Source: Brachybacterium sp. YJGR34 (GTDB lineage: Bacteria > Actinomycetota > Actinomycetes > Actinomycetales > Dermabacteraceae). Taken from it: a DNA stretch of 64,000 nucleotides. Both the position numbers and the translations under genes were made by a program. Each line of letters begins with the position of its first letter. Within the stretch, counting starts at the first letter, position 1. This document shows positions 7,930 to 16,523 of this stretch, in pieces. Location of the stretch: NCBI RefSeq assembly GCF_003347015.1, contig NZ_PNFB01000011.1, forward strand, positions 56,330 through 120,329, written 5' to 3'. Under the pieces are notes generated by a model, which saw only the letters and a list, made by a program, of their open reading frames with translations, made no database searches and had not been told where the DNA came from.

Positions 7930-8702
7930 GCGCCGTCGTCCCCACCCTCGACCACGAGCGCGCCCTGGCCGCCCGCTGCGGGCAGGGGTCGCGCATCGTG
8001 GTGGGCCTGGACGAGGTGGGCCGCGGGGCGCTGGCCGGACCCGTCGCGATCGGCGCCTGCGCGATCGAGATCGTCGACGGCCGCGCCGCGCCGCTGCCGG
8101 AGGGCGTGCGCGACTCCAAGGCGCTCACGGCGCGGCGGCGCGACGCCCTCGTCGACCCGATCCGTGCCGCGGCCCGGGCCGGTGCCGTGGGCTGGGCGAG
8201 CGCCGCGGAGATCGACGAGGCGGGCATCGTCGCGGCGATGACCCGCGCCGCCCTGCGGGCCCTCGACGCGCTCGAGGTCGCGGCGGACGCGATCCTCCTG
8301 GACGGGACCGTGGATCTGCTCTCCGCGCCGCTGGCCGCGGCCGGGCGGCCCGCGCCGCTGGTGGAGCTGCGGGTCAAGGCGGATCGGGACTGCGCGAGCG
8401 TGGCCGCGGCGAGCATCCTGGCCAAGGTGGCCCGCGACGCGCGCATGGTCGAGCTCGACACCCTCGCCCCCGGCTACGACTGGGCGCGCAACAAGGGCTA
8501 CGGCTCCGCGGCGCACCGGGAGGCCATCGCCGCCCTCGGGACCTGCGAGCACCATCGCCGCAGCTGGCGCCTCGGCTCGGCACCGGCCCTCGTCCCGGCC
8601 GGCGTCCGTGAGCGGCCCGTGGGCCGGGAGCCGGTACCCAGCACCGCTGGCGTACTGTGGGACGACCAGTGGCCCCTGCAGGATGAGGAGGAGCGTCGGT
8701 GA
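7926..8702 (+). CDS. rnhB: Ribonuclease HII
   Basis: RNase HII removes ribonucleotides from DNA and RNA-DNA hybrids. The 258-residue protein has GLDEVGRGALAGPVAIGA (catalytic DE pair), RDSKAL, LLDGTVDLL and VKADRDCASVAAASILAKVARDARM, which supply the remaining acidic residues. The GTG at 7926 overlaps the signal peptidase stop by four bases and is the only start giving the correct N-terminus. About 40 extra C-terminal residues after HHRRSWRLGS are not part of the core domain. It overlaps the DUF2469 gene by GTGA. Confidence 0.96.
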   Translation: MSAVVPTLDHERALAARCGQGSRIVVGLDEVGRGALAGPVAIGACAIEIVDGRAAPLPEGVRDSKALTARRRDALVDPIRAAARAGAVGWASAAEIDEAGIVAAMTRAALRALDALEVAADAILLDGTVDLLSAPLAAAGRPAPLVELRVKADRDCASVAAASILAKVARDARMVELDTLAPGYDWARNKGYGSAAHREAIAALGTCEHHRRSWRLGSAPALVPAGVRERPVGREPVPSTAGVLWDDQWPLQDEEERR

Positions 8703-9001
8703 GCGCCCAGGACCTCGAGAACTACGAGTCCGACCTCGAACTCCAGCTGTTCCGCGAGTATCGCGACGTGGTCAGCCTGTTCACCTACGTGGTGGAGACC
8801 GAGCGCCGGTTCTACCTGGCCAACCAGGTCGATCTGCAGGTCCGCTCCGGCGGCGGCGAGGTGTTCTACGAGCTGCGCCTGGCCGATGTCTGGGTCTGGG
8901 ACATCTACCGCTCCAACCGCTTCGTCCGCTCCGTGCGCGTGGTGACCTTCAAGGATGTCAACGTCGAGGAGCTCAACAAGCAGGACATCTCCCTGCCGTA
9001 G
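8699..9001 (+). CDS. DUF2469 domain-containing protein
   Basis: This 100-residue actinobacterial signature protein has aromatic-rich conserved segments DLENYESDLELQLFREYRDVV, FTYVVETERRFYLAN and VWVWDIYRSNRFV. No function is established to my knowledge. Linkage lepB-rnhB-DUF2469-yraN is conserved in actinobacteria (Rv2901c in M. tuberculosis, from memory). The GTG at 8699 overlaps the rnhB stop by GTGA, so the two are co-translated. It has no signal peptide and is presumably cytosolic. Confidence 0.95.
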   Translation: MSAQDLENYESDLELQLFREYRDVVSLFTYVVETERRFYLANQVDLQVRSGGGEVFYELRLADVWVWDIYRSNRFVRSVRVVTFKDVNVEELNKQDISLP

Positions 9002-9126
9002 CGCATCCCGCCCGCGGCCCGCGGGGCGTGGCGGTCGCCGCGAGCCGGCGCTCCGCGCCCTGCCGGCGCGGCGGCGAGCCCATCTTTCCTCCACAGGCCC
9101 CCGCCGTCCCCAGCGCGGCACCGGCA

Positions 9127-9156
9127 CTGTCACGGCCGATCCCGCGGGAGCACGCT
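9127..9156 (+). promoter_or_regulatory. Possible promoter ahead of yraN (CTGTCA-N18-CACGCT)
   Basis: The 324-base stretch 9002-9325 has no confident gene. CTGTCA (9127-9132) and CACGCT (9151-9156) are 18 bp apart, and an ATG at 9164 lies seven bases downstream. If that ATG is used leaderlessly, YraN would gain a 54-residue Pro/Arg-rich N-terminal extension. Confidence 0.35.
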
Positions 9157-9325
9157 GGCGGGCATGAACTCCCTCGCCACCGCCCCCGGATCCCCGCGCC
9201 GCCGGTCCGCGCGCCCCCGCCCCGCGCCGCCGTCTCCACCACGAGGCGGTCGCATCGTCGGCGATGCCGCCTCCCCGCCTCTCCAGGGGCCGCTCGCGCC
9301 CCCGAGGCCGGAACAGGTGCGGACG

Positions 9326-9679
9326 ATGTCCACCGCGCAGCTCGGCCGAGCGGGGGAGGACCTCGCCACCGCGCACCTGAGCTCCGGCGGCTGGCAGATC
9401 GTCGAGCGCAACCTCCGCCTGCGCCGCGGCGAGATCGACATCGTGGCCCTCGACCACGCCACGCTGGTCTTCGTCGAGGTCAAGACCCGCCGGACCTTCG
9501 TCACCGGGGTCCCGCAGGCCGCCGTCACCCCCGCCAAGCTGCGGCGCCTGCGCCTGCTCGCCGGGCAGTACCTCATGGAGCGCTCCACGCCGCACCGCGA
9601 CGTCCGCATCGACGTGATCGCGGTCCACGCCCACCTCGAGGGCACCTTCTCTCTCGAACACCTCGAGGGCGTGTCCTGA
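9326..9679 (+). CDS. YraN family protein (UPF0102, putative endonuclease fold)
   Basis: This 117-residue restriction-endonuclease-like fold protein carries the motif GRAGEDLATAHL, then RNLRLRRGEIDIVALDHATLVFVEVKTRR, with the E-x-D...E-x-K constellation of Holliday-junction-resolvase-like nucleases. The ATG at 9326 matches the normal family size. The frame is open back to an ATG at 9164, which would add 54 low-complexity residues and has a possible leaderless promoter, so the start is unsettled. The stop overlaps the ATG of the comM-like gene by one base (TGATG). The yraN-comM-dprA cluster is typical of actinobacteria. Confidence 0.9.
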   Translation: MSTAQLGRAGEDLATAHLSSGGWQIVERNLRLRRGEIDIVALDHATLVFVEVKTRRTFVTGVPQAAVTPAKLRRLRLLAGQYLMERSTPHRDVRIDVIAVHAHLEGTFSLEHLEGVS

Positions 9680-11217
9680 TGGGCCACTCGCGCACCCTCT
9701 CCGTGTCCCTCGCCGGTCTCGAGGGCACCCTGGTCGAGGTCGAGGCCGATGTCTCCTCCGGCCTGCCGTCCTTCTCCCTCGTGGGCCTGCCCGACTCCTC
9801 CACCCTCCAGGCGCGGGAGAGGGTCCGGGCGGCCGCCGCCCGCAGCGGTGTGCACCTCGCCCAGCGACGGATCACGGTGAACCTGAGCCCGGCCTGGCAG
9901 CCCAAACGCGGCTCGGGCTTCGATCTCGCGATCGCGCTGGCGATCGTGGACGCCCAGGGGGACCTGCCCACGCCGCTGCCCGAGGGGCTCGTGCTGCTCG
10001 GAGAGCTGGGACTCGACGGCGCCCTGCACCCCGTCCCCGGCGTGCTGCCGGCCCTCCTGACGGCCCGCGACCACGGGGCGCGCCGCGCCGTCGTGCCCGA
10101 GCAGAACCTCGCCGAGGCGCAGCTGGTCGAGGGCATCGAGGTCGGCGGCGCGACGGACCTCGCCGCGCTCCTGCGCCGCGTCGGGGCCGATGTCGCCCCG
10201 CGGCCGAGGAGACCGCGCCCCGCGCTGTCCGCCCCGTCACCACCGCGCTCCGCCCCCGCACCGCGGGCCGACTTCGCCGATGTGATCGGCCAGGCGCAGT
10301 CCCGGCGCGCCGCGGAGGTCGCCGCCGCCGGCGCCCACCACCTGCTCCTGATCGGCCCGCCCGGCGCCGGGAAGACGATGATCGCCTCCCGCCTCCCCGG
10401 CGTTCTGCCCGATCTCGGCATCGAGGACTCGCTCGCGCTGTCCGCGATCCGCTCGGTGGACGGCAGCTTCGACGCCCGCGCGGGCCTGCTGCGGGCACCG
10501 CCCTTCGAGAACCCCCACCACACCGCCTCCGCGGCGGCGGTGGTCGGCGGAGGACCCGGTCTCGCGCGACCGGGCGCGATCTCCCGCGCCCACGCCGGCG
10601 TGCTCTTCCTCGACGAGGCACCGGAGTTCCCCGCGCGGGTCCTGGAGGCGCTGCGCGAGCCGCTCGAGACCGGGGACATCACCCTGCACCGCACTCGCGG
10701 CGTGACCCGCTACCCGGCGCGCTTCCAGCTGGTGCTCGCCGCGAACCCGTGCCCCTGCGGCAACGCCTGGGGCCGGGGCGCGGACTGCCGATGCACGCCG
10801 ATGCAGCGCCGCCGCTATCTCGCCCGGCTCTCCGGACCGGTCCTGGACCGGGTGGACATGCGGGTGCCGGTGGGACCGGTCGACCTCCGCCGTGAGGCGG
10901 GGGAGACGGGTGAGTGCAGCGCCGTCATCGCCGCCCGGGTGCGGACGGCGCGCAGGCGGCAGGAGCATCGCTACGCGGGCCGCGGCTGGTCCACCAACGC
11001 CCAGGTCCCCGGCGCGCTCCTGCGCCGCGAGTTCGCCCCCGCCCCCGAGGAGCGCCGGCTGCTCGACCACGCCGTGGCCCAGGGGCGCCTCACCCTGCGC
11101 GGCCACGACCGGGTGCTGCGCCTGGCCTGGACCCTCGCCGACCTCGACGGCGCCGACCGGCCGGGGGCCCAGCACATCGGCCAGGCCCTCACCCTGCGCG
11201 AAGGAGAACTCCGATGA
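9679..11217 (+). CDS. comM: YifB/ComM family Mg-chelatase-like AAA+ ATPase
   Basis: This 512-residue ATPase is related to ComM, a helicase that promotes branch migration during natural transformation. It has an N-terminal ChlI-like domain (VEVEADVSSGLPSFSLVGLPDSS, residues 18-40), Walker A GPPGAGKT (226-233), Walker B VLFLDEAPEF and a zinc-finger-like segment NPCPCGNAWGRGADCRC near residue 355. The start follows directly on yraN and the end overlaps dprA by ATGA. Together with dprA this is the widespread DNA-uptake and recombination cassette. No comEA/comEC genes are visible, so competence itself is not shown. Confidence 0.94.
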   Translation: MGHSRTLSVSLAGLEGTLVEVEADVSSGLPSFSLVGLPDSSTLQARERVRAAAARSGVHLAQRRITVNLSPAWQPKRGSGFDLAIALAIVDAQGDLPTPLPEGLVLLGELGLDGALHPVPGVLPALLTARDHGARRAVVPEQNLAEAQLVEGIEVGGATDLAALLRRVGADVAPRPRRPRPALSAPSPPRSAPAPRADFADVIGQAQSRRAAEVAAAGAHHLLLIGPPGAGKTMIASRLPGVLPDLGIEDSLALSAIRSVDGSFDARAGLLRAPPFENPHHTASAAAVVGGGPGLARPGAISRAHAGVLFLDEAPEFPARVLEALREPLETGDITLHRTRGVTRYPARFQLVLAANPCPCGNAWGRGADCRCTPMQRRRYLARLSGPVLDRVDMRVPVGPVDLRREAGETGECSAVIAARVRTARRRQEHRYAGRGWSTNAQVPGALLRREFAPAPEERRLLDHAVAQGRLTLRGHDRVLRLAWTLADLDGADRPGAQHIGQALTLREGELR

Positions 11218-12452
11218 CGCACACTGCCCGACCCGACGGCGCGACCCGCGCCGGCGACTCCGCCTCGGACCCGGAGGAACGGCGCGCCCGGATCACCTGG
11301 TCGGTCATCGCCGAGCCGTCCGACGGCATCGCCCTGCTGGCCCGTCAGGCCCTCGGCGCCCGCGGTGCGCTCGCGCTCGTCGATCGCGGGCGCGGCAAGG
11401 AGCTGCTGGACGCCCTGGGCGGCACCCTGCCCGGCGATCCGGCCGAGCCCACCGGTCGTTCGCCCCAGGCGCGCGCCGAGCGTGCCGTCGAGCGGTGGCG
11501 GCGACGGCGGAGCGGGATCAGCATCGACGCCGTGCTCCAGGACGCGGAGCGGCGCGGCCTGCGCGTCATCGTCCCGCAGGACGCGGAATGGCCCGCCGGG
11601 CTCGACGACCTGCAGGCCACGGCACCGCACTGCCTCTGGCTGCACGGCCCGGGCCGTCTCGACCAGCTCGTGGGCACGCGCTGCGCGGCCCTGGTCGGCT
11701 CCCGCGCCGCGACCCCCTACGGGGAGGACGTCGCCGCGCGACTGGCGGCGGATCTCGCCGCCCGCGGCGGCACCGTGGTCTCGGGCGGGGCCTACGGCAT
11801 CGACGCCGCCGCCCACCGCGGCGCCCTCGCGGCCGGGGACGGCGCGACCCTGGCCGTGCTCGCGGGGGGACTGGACCGGCTGTACCCGCGCGGCAACACC
11901 GAGCTGCTGTCCCGGATCCGGGCGCGGCATCTCCTGGTCAGCGAGGCTCCGCCGGGCACCGCGCCCACCCGGTGGCGCTTCCTCGCCCGCAACCGCCTGA
12001 TCGCCGCCCTCACCCGGGCGACGGTCGTGGTCGAGGCCGGCTGGCGCTCGGGGGCCCTGTCCACCGCACGCCATGCCGATCTGCTCTCGAGGCCGGTGGG
12101 TGCCGTCCCCGGCCCCGTCACCTCGGCCGCGAGCGCCGGCTGCCATCGCCTGATCCGCGAGCGGGGCGCGGTGCTGGTCACCGAGCCCGACGAGCTGCTG
12201 GACCTGCTGCCCGGCGGTCCCGCCGCGGGCGAGGGCGGCTTCGCGGTGCAGGACGAGCTGGACCTGCTCTCGCCGGCGGACCGGCGGGTGCTCGACGCCG
12301 TCCCGCCGCGCTCGGCCCGGACCGTGCCGCGGATCGCGGGGGACATCGGCTTCACCGTCACGGAGGTCGAGGCCGCGACGGCCCGGCTGGCCCTGCTGGG
12401 CCTCGTGGAGCGCACGGGAGAGCGGGTGCGGCGCGCCCGCGCGCCGCGCTGA
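11214..12452 (+). CDS. dprA: DNA-processing protein DprA
   Basis: DprA loads RecA on incoming single-stranded DNA. The 412-residue protein has a long N-terminal region (1-125) and the Rossmann-like core: ALVGSRAATPYGE, VSGGAYGIDAAAHRGAL, GGLDRLYPRGN and FLARNRLIAAL followed by SGALSTA. A C-terminal winged-helix-like domain (about 345-405) follows. The ATG at 11214 overlaps the comM stop. A long Arg-rich helix at about 85-100 (RAERAVERWRRRRSG) separates the domains. xerC follows after 38 bases. Confidence 0.96.
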   Translation: MTHTARPDGATRAGDSASDPEERRARITWSVIAEPSDGIALLARQALGARGALALVDRGRGKELLDALGGTLPGDPAEPTGRSPQARAERAVERWRRRRSGISIDAVLQDAERRGLRVIVPQDAEWPAGLDDLQATAPHCLWLHGPGRLDQLVGTRCAALVGSRAATPYGEDVAARLAADLAARGGTVVSGGAYGIDAAAHRGALAAGDGATLAVLAGGLDRLYPRGNTELLSRIRARHLLVSEAPPGTAPTRWRFLARNRLIAALTRATVVVEAGWRSGALSTARHADLLSRPVGAVPGPVTSAASAGCHRLIRERGAVLVTEPDELLDLLPGGPAAGEGGFAVQDELDLLSPADRRVLDAVPPRSARTVPRIAGDIGFTVTEVEAATARLALLGLVERTGERVRRARAPR

Positions 12453-12478
12453 GCCGCCTCCCGGTGCCCGTGATGCGC

Positions 12479-12484
12479 CAGACT
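12479..12484 (+). promoter_or_regulatory. -10 hexamer CAGACT, predicted leaderless start of xerC
   Basis: CAGACT ends six bases before the ATG at 12491. No Shine-Dalgarno or -35 element is visible. An alternative in-frame ATG lies 18 bases upstream. Confidence 0.35.
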
Positions 12485-12490
12485 GGGGCG

Positions 12491-13456
12491 ATGAGCACCG
12501 ACCGGGAGCCGGGCGACGACGCGGTCGTCGACGCCTTCGCCGAGCACCTCCGCCTGGAGCGGGGACGCTCGGAGCACACCGTGCGCGCCTATCGGCGGGA
12601 GGTGCGGAGCCTGCTGACCCACCTGCGGGAGGTCGAGCGCATCGACCTGGTCGAGCTGGACCTGGCCGCCCTGCGCTCCTGGCTCGCCGAGCGCGCCGGG
12701 ACCGGCGCGAGCCCGAGCACCCTCGCCCGGTCCGCGGCCGCCGCCCGCACCCTGACCACCTGGCTGGCCGCCACCGGCCGGATCCCGCACGACGTCGGCG
12801 GGAGACTGCGCGCCCCGAAACGAGGGCGGCACCTGCCCACCGTGCTCTCCGGCGACCAGGCCGCCGAGCTGCTCGACGGACTCGCTCCCGCCGACGACCA
12901 GCCCGACGCCCCCGACGATCCGGTCCGTCGGGCCGTCCTGCTGCGAGACGCCGCCGTGCTCGAGCTGCTCTACTCCTCCGGGGTGCGCGTCGCGGAGCTG
13001 GTCGCCCTGGACCGCTCGGGGATCGACCGCGAGCAGCACACGGTCAGGGTCCTCGGCAAGGGCGACAAGGAGCGCGTCGTCCCCGTCGGCATCCCCGCAC
13101 TCGAGGCCATCGACCGGTGGGAGCAGGAGGGCCGCCCGGTCCTGCGCGACCAAGCAGGGCGCGGCCCCTCCCGCGCCGGCGACGCCCTGTTCCTGGGCGT
13201 GCGCGGCGGCCGCCTCGGCGACCGGGCGGTGCGCACCCTGGTGGACCGCCACGCCGCCCGGGCGGGCCTCACCCGGCACATCACCCCCCACACCCTGCGG
13301 CACAGCGCCGCCACCCATCTGGTCGAGGGCGGTGCCGATCTGCGTAGCGTCCAGGACCTCCTGGGCCACTCCTCGCTCGCGACCACGCAGATCTACACCC
13401 ACGTCAGCGCCGAGCGGCTGCGCCGCACGATCGACCAGGCCCACCCCCGCGCCTGA
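12491..13456 (+). CDS. xerC: Tyrosine recombinase XerC
   Basis: XerC resolves chromosome dimers at dif with XerD. The 321-residue protein has the N-terminal SAM-like core-binding domain (about 12-100) and all catalytic residues: R166 (SSGVRVAEL), K190 (LGKGDKER), H267 and R270 (HTLRHSAATHL), H293 (LLGHSS) and nucleophile Y302 (QIYTHVS). The position after dprA, as in other actinobacteria, argues for the housekeeping recombinase rather than a phage integrase. The last 53 bases run antisense into the end of the convergent M23 gene. Confidence 0.95.
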   Translation: MSTDREPGDDAVVDAFAEHLRLERGRSEHTVRAYRREVRSLLTHLREVERIDLVELDLAALRSWLAERAGTGASPSTLARSAAAARTLTTWLAATGRIPHDVGGRLRAPKRGRHLPTVLSGDQAAELLDGLAPADDQPDAPDDPVRRAVLLRDAAVLELLYSSGVRVAELVALDRSGIDREQHTVRVLGKGDKERVVPVGIPALEAIDRWEQEGRPVLRDQAGRGPSRAGDALFLGVRGGRLGDRAVRTLVDRHAARAGLTRHITPHTLRHSAATHLVEGGADLRSVQDLLGHSSLATTQIYTHVSAERLRRTIDQAHPRA

Positions 13457-14108
13457 GCGGAGCAACGCCTCGGGCGAGGGAGGGACGCACGCCGGCGGCG
13501 GGCGGGGCCGCGGGATCCGCGTCCCAGGGCAGCAGGACGCTGGGCCCGCGCCCGCCCAGCAGGAGCAGCGGATCGAGGTAGGTCCCACCGCGCCGCGCCC
13601 CGAGGTGCAGGCACTCCGCGCCCGGGCAGTGCGGGCGGGGACCGGGGGCGGAGATCGTGCCGAGCACCGCGCCGGCCTCCACCCGCCGACCCTCCTCGAC
13701 CACGCCGGCGACCGGCTCGTAGGTGGAGATCAGTCCGTCCGCGTGGAGCACGGAGACCACCGACCGCCCGGCGACCGCCCCGACGAAGCGCACCGTGCCC
13801 GACGCGACCGCTCGCACTGCCGAGCCCTCGCCGGTCACCGCGAGGTCGATCCCGCGGTGGCCCGGACCGTAGTCGTGTTCGGGAGGGTCGAAGGGCACCA
13901 GGACCTCGGGCGGGGAGACGGGCCACCGCCAGCGCTCGCCCTCGGCCCGGGCGGTGTCCGCGAGCGCCCAGGTCAGCGCGAGGCACAGGACGGCGAGCAG
14001 CCCGCGCATTGCCCACGGGTGGGCGTCCGCGGCGCGGTGCCGGAGGGCGGGGGAGCGGCGGACCGCTCGGGGCAGGTCGGGGGAGGAGGCCTCGGTCATG
14101 TCGCGCAT
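13404..14108 (-). CDS. M23 family peptidase-like protein, secreted
   Basis: This 234-residue exported protein has a long N-terminal basic region and a hydrophobic segment (MRGLLAVLCLALTWALADTARA) that reads as a signal peptide with cleavage after ARA. The lysostaphin-type domain shows GHRGIDLAV (first His and Asp ligands), SGTVRFVGAVAGRSVVSV and the terminal H-x-G variant HLGARRGGTYLDPLLLLGG. The HxH of active enzymes is therefore altered, as in many actinobacterial homologues near rpsB. Activity is uncertain. ATGs at 14108 and 14099 are both possible. The coding end overlaps xerC by 53 bp in a tail-to-tail arrangement. Confidence 0.88.
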   Translation of the reverse strand: MRDMTEASSPDLPRAVRRSPALRHRAADAHPWAMRGLLAVLCLALTWALADTARAEGERWRWPVSPPEVLVPFDPPEHDYGPGHRGIDLAVTGEGSAVRAVASGTVRFVGAVAGRSVVSVLHADGLISTYEPVAGVVEEGRRVEAGAVLGTISAPGPRPHCPGAECLHLGARRGGTYLDPLLLLGGRGPSVLLPWDADPAAPPAAGVRPSLARGVAPLRRGGGPGRSCGAAARR

Positions 14109-14246
14109 CCTCGCCCCGGGGCCGCGGCATCGTCCGTGCCCGCGCGATGCTGGGGACGGAGCAGGGCTGGGGAGGACGCATCGCACCCCGGGCGACACCC
14201 CCGCCGGGGTGACGCAGAACGCGCGCGGAGCGGCGGAGACGTCGGA

Positions 14247-14252
14247 TAGACT
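14247..14252 (+). promoter_or_regulatory. rpsB -10 hexamer TAGACT
   Basis: TAGACT lies in the 381-bp region between the divergent M23 gene and rpsB. It predicts transcription from about 14259 and a leader of about 230 bases. No convincing -35 was found. Confidence 0.5.
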
Positions 14253-14324
14253 GCACGCAGCATCCGGTCCGTCCGGATGACTTCGCGTGCCCTCCAGGGC
14301 TCGTCGGCCACCGGTCCTCGTCGG

Positions 14325-14343
14325 CCCGCACCTCGCGTGCGGG
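14325..14343 (+). promoter_or_regulatory. rpsB leader hairpin 1
   Basis: CCCGCAC pairs with GTGCGGG across a five-base loop CTCGC, a perfect seven-pair stem inside the predicted rpsB leader. Confidence 0.4.
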
Positions 14344-14376
14344 AGCGCTCGGGGCGGCCGGCACCCGGGCACCAGG

Positions 14377-14399
14377 CCCCGCACCGACCGGTGTCGGGG
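14377..14399 (+). promoter_or_regulatory. rpsB leader hairpin 2 with bulge
   Basis: CCCCG-CACC pairs with GGTG-T-CGGGG, nine pairs with a single bulged T and loop GACC. A bulged helix in an rpsB leader resembles S2-type autoregulatory sites described in other bacteria. The role here is inferred from position. Confidence 0.4.
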
Positions 14400-14489
14400 G
14401 ACAACCGAGAAAGCGGGTCCTGCGCGACGACCGCGGACGCCTCCGGGCGAGCCGTGCGAGCCCAGGCCCAGGAAACAGAGGACACCATC

Positions 14490-15404
14490 ATGGCAGTCGT
14501 CACCATGCGCCAGCTCCTGGAGAGCGGCGTCCACTTCGGTCACCAGACCCGTCGGTGGAACCCGAAGGTCCGTCGCTTCATCTTCACCGAGCGCAACGGC
14601 ATCTACATCGTCGACCTCCTGCAGACCCTGTCGTACATCGACAAGGCCTACGACTTCGTCAAGCAGACCGTCGCCCACGGCGGCACCATCCTGTTCGTCG
14701 GCACCAAGAAGCAGGCGCAGGAGTCCGTGCAGGAGCAGGCCACCCGCGTGGGCATGCCCTACGTGAACCAGCGCTGGCTGGGCGGCATGCTCACCAACCT
14801 GCAGACGGTCTCCGCGCGCGTGAACCGCCTCAAGGAGCTCGAGCAGATCGACTTCGAGGATGTGGCCTCCTCCGGCCGCACCAAGAAGGAGCTGCTGATG
14901 ATGCGCCGCGAGAAGGACAAGCTCGAGAAGACCCTCGGCGGCATCCGCGACATGGGCAAGGCACCCTCCGCCCTGTGGATCGTGGACACCAACAAGGAGC
15001 ACCTGGCCGTCGACGAGGCGCAGAAGCTCAACATCCCGGTCGTCGCGATCCTGGACACCAACTGCGATCCCGACGAGATCGCCTACCCGATCCCGGGCAA
15101 CGATGACGCGATCCGCTCCGTCACCCTGCTGACCCGGGTCATCGCGGACGCGGTGGCCGCCGGCCTCCAGGAGCGTCACGCGAAGTCCGCCGGCGGCGAG
15201 AAGAACGTCTCCGCCGTCGACGCCGAGCCGCTGGCCGAGTGGGAGCAGGAGCTGCTCAAGCAGTCCGAGGTCCAGCAGCAGGACGCTCCGGCCGAGGAGT
15301 CCGTCGCGGCGGAGCCCGCCGCGGAGAAGCCCGCCGAGGCCGAGGCCGCCGCGCCGACCGCCGAGGCGAGCGAGGCTCCGGCCGAGCAGACCTCCGCCGA
15401 GTGA
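14490..15404 (+). CDS. rpsB: 30S ribosomal protein S2
   Basis: S2 is a late-assembling protein at the 30S head-body junction. The first 235 residues are canonical ([69 protein letters not shown]). The protein is 304 residues against about 240 in E. coli. The surplus is a Glu/Ala-rich tail ([20 protein letters not shown]) of low complexity. The ATG at 14490 gives the standard N-terminus and follows AGAGGA. tsf follows after a hairpin-bearing spacer. Confidence 0.97.
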   Translation: MAVVTMRQLLESGVHFGHQTRRWNPKVRRFIFTERNGIYIVDLLQTLSYIDKAYDFVKQTVAHGGTILFVGTKKQAQESVQEQATRVGMPYVNQRWLGGMLTNLQTVSARVNRLKELEQIDFEDVASSGRTKKELLMMRREKDKLEKTLGGIRDMGKAPSALWIVDTNKEHLAVDEAQKLNIPVVAILDTNCDPDEIAYPIPGNDDAIRSVTLLTRVIADAVAAGLQERHAKSAGGEKNVSAVDAEPLAEWEQELLKQSEVQQQDAPAEESVAAEPAAEKPAEAEAAAPTAEASEAPAEQTSAE

Positions 15405-15409
15405 TCCAC

Positions 15410-15442
15410 GGGCCCGGGAGCGATCCGCTCGCTCCCGGGCCC
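15410..15442 (+). terminator. Strong hairpin between rpsB and tsf
   Basis: GGGCCCGGGAGCG pairs perfectly with CGCTCCCGGGCCC (13 pairs, seven-base loop), starting five bases after the rpsB stop. There is no T-tract, so partial attenuation or RNA processing that sets the S2:EF-Ts ratio is as likely as termination. Confidence 0.6.
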
Positions 15443-15507
15443 CTCCACGGGGAGGCGCACCCCGCCTCCCGCCACCTCCCGCAGCAGCTCCCACAAGGAA
15501 GAGGAAC

Positions 15508-16332
15508 ATGGCCAAGTACACGGCAGCAGACATCAAGGAGATCCGCGAGACGACGGGCGCGGGCATGCTCGACGTCAAGAAGGCGCTGGACGAGGCGGAG
15601 GGCGACAAGGCCAAGGCCGTGGAGCTGATCCGCGTCAAGGGCCTCAAGGGCATCGCCAAGCGCGAGGGCCGCACCGCCTCCGAGGGCCTCATCGCCGTCG
15701 ACATCCGCGACTCCGAGCAGGGCCGCACCGGCACCCTGCTCGAGCTCAACTCCGAGACCGACTTCGTGGCCAAGAACGACAAGTTCGTCGCCCTGGGCGA
15801 CGAGGCCGTGGCCGCCGCCGTCGAGTCCGGCGCGAACGATCCCGAGCAGCTGAGCGCGACCGCCTTCGGCGAGGCGCTCACGCAGGCCGGCGCCACCATG
15901 GGCGAGAAGATCCTGGTCCGTCGCATCGGCCGCGTCTCCGGCGAGGCCGTCACCGAGTACATGCACCGCACCAACAAGGACCTCCCCCCGCAGGTGGGCG
16001 TCCTCGTCGCCACCGACTCCGCCGGCGCCGAGGTCGCGCGCGACGTCGCCATGCACATCGCGGCCTTCACCCCGACCTACCTCACCCGGGACGAGGTGCC
16101 CGAGGAGACCGTCGCCGAGGAGCGTCGCATCGCCGAGGACACCGCGAAGAACGAGGGCAAGCCCGAGAAGGCGCTCCCGAAGATCATCGAGGGCCGCCTG
16201 AACGGGTTCTTCAAGGAGAACGTCCTGCTGGACCAGCCCTTCGCCAAGGACGCCAAGAAGTCCGTCGGCCAGGTCGTCGAGGAGGCGGGCGGCACGATCA
16301 CCGGCTTCGTCCGCTTCCGCGTCGGCAGCTGA
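15508..16332 (+). CDS. tsf: Elongation factor Ts
   Basis: EF-Ts is the guanine-nucleotide exchange factor for EF-Tu. The 274-residue protein has the UBA-like N-terminus ([29 protein letters not shown]), the TDFVAKN motif that contacts the EF-Tu Mg site ([12 protein letters not shown]) and the coiled-coil plus C-terminal module ending [25 protein letters not shown] precedes the ATG. The rpsB-tsf pair is universal. Confidence 0.98.
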   Translation: MAKYTAADIKEIRETTGAGMLDVKKALDEAEGDKAKAVELIRVKGLKGIAKREGRTASEGLIAVDIRDSEQGRTGTLLELNSETDFVAKNDKFVALGDEAVAAAVESGANDPEQLSATAFGEALTQAGATMGEKILVRRIGRVSGEAVTEYMHRTNKDLPPQVGVLVATDSAGAEVARDVAMHIAAFTPTYLTRDEVPEETVAEERRIAEDTAKNEGKPEKALPKIIEGRLNGFFKENVLLDQPFAKDAKKSVGQVVEEAGGTITGFVRFRVGS

Positions 16333-16393
16333 CATCCCCGGGAGCGGGCCCACCGCCCGCACCCCCGGTCACGCGTGAGCGTGGCCACCGCCC

Positions 16394-16424
16394 CGCGGCC
16401 CCGCACCATCGGTGCGGGGCCGCG
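16394..16424 (+). terminator. Terminator-like hairpin after tsf
   Basis: CGCGGCCCCGCACC and GGTGCGGGGCCGCG form a perfect 14-pair stem around an ATC loop, 60 bases after the tsf stop. No T-tract follows, which is usual in G+C-rich actinobacteria. Confidence 0.65.
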
Positions 16425-16523
16425 CCGGTATCAGGGCCGCGGGCCCCGCGCGGGAGGGGCGGCAAGGCCCAGACCATCACGTCACCGATACCCGTTCTCC
16501 CCCGGAGGGAGGACGGACGGCGA

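Noticed and set aside
12491..13456. Phage or integron integrase marking a mobile element
   Set aside because: All neighbours are core genes in conserved order, the sequence resembles XerC, and no att repeats or phage genes flank it.
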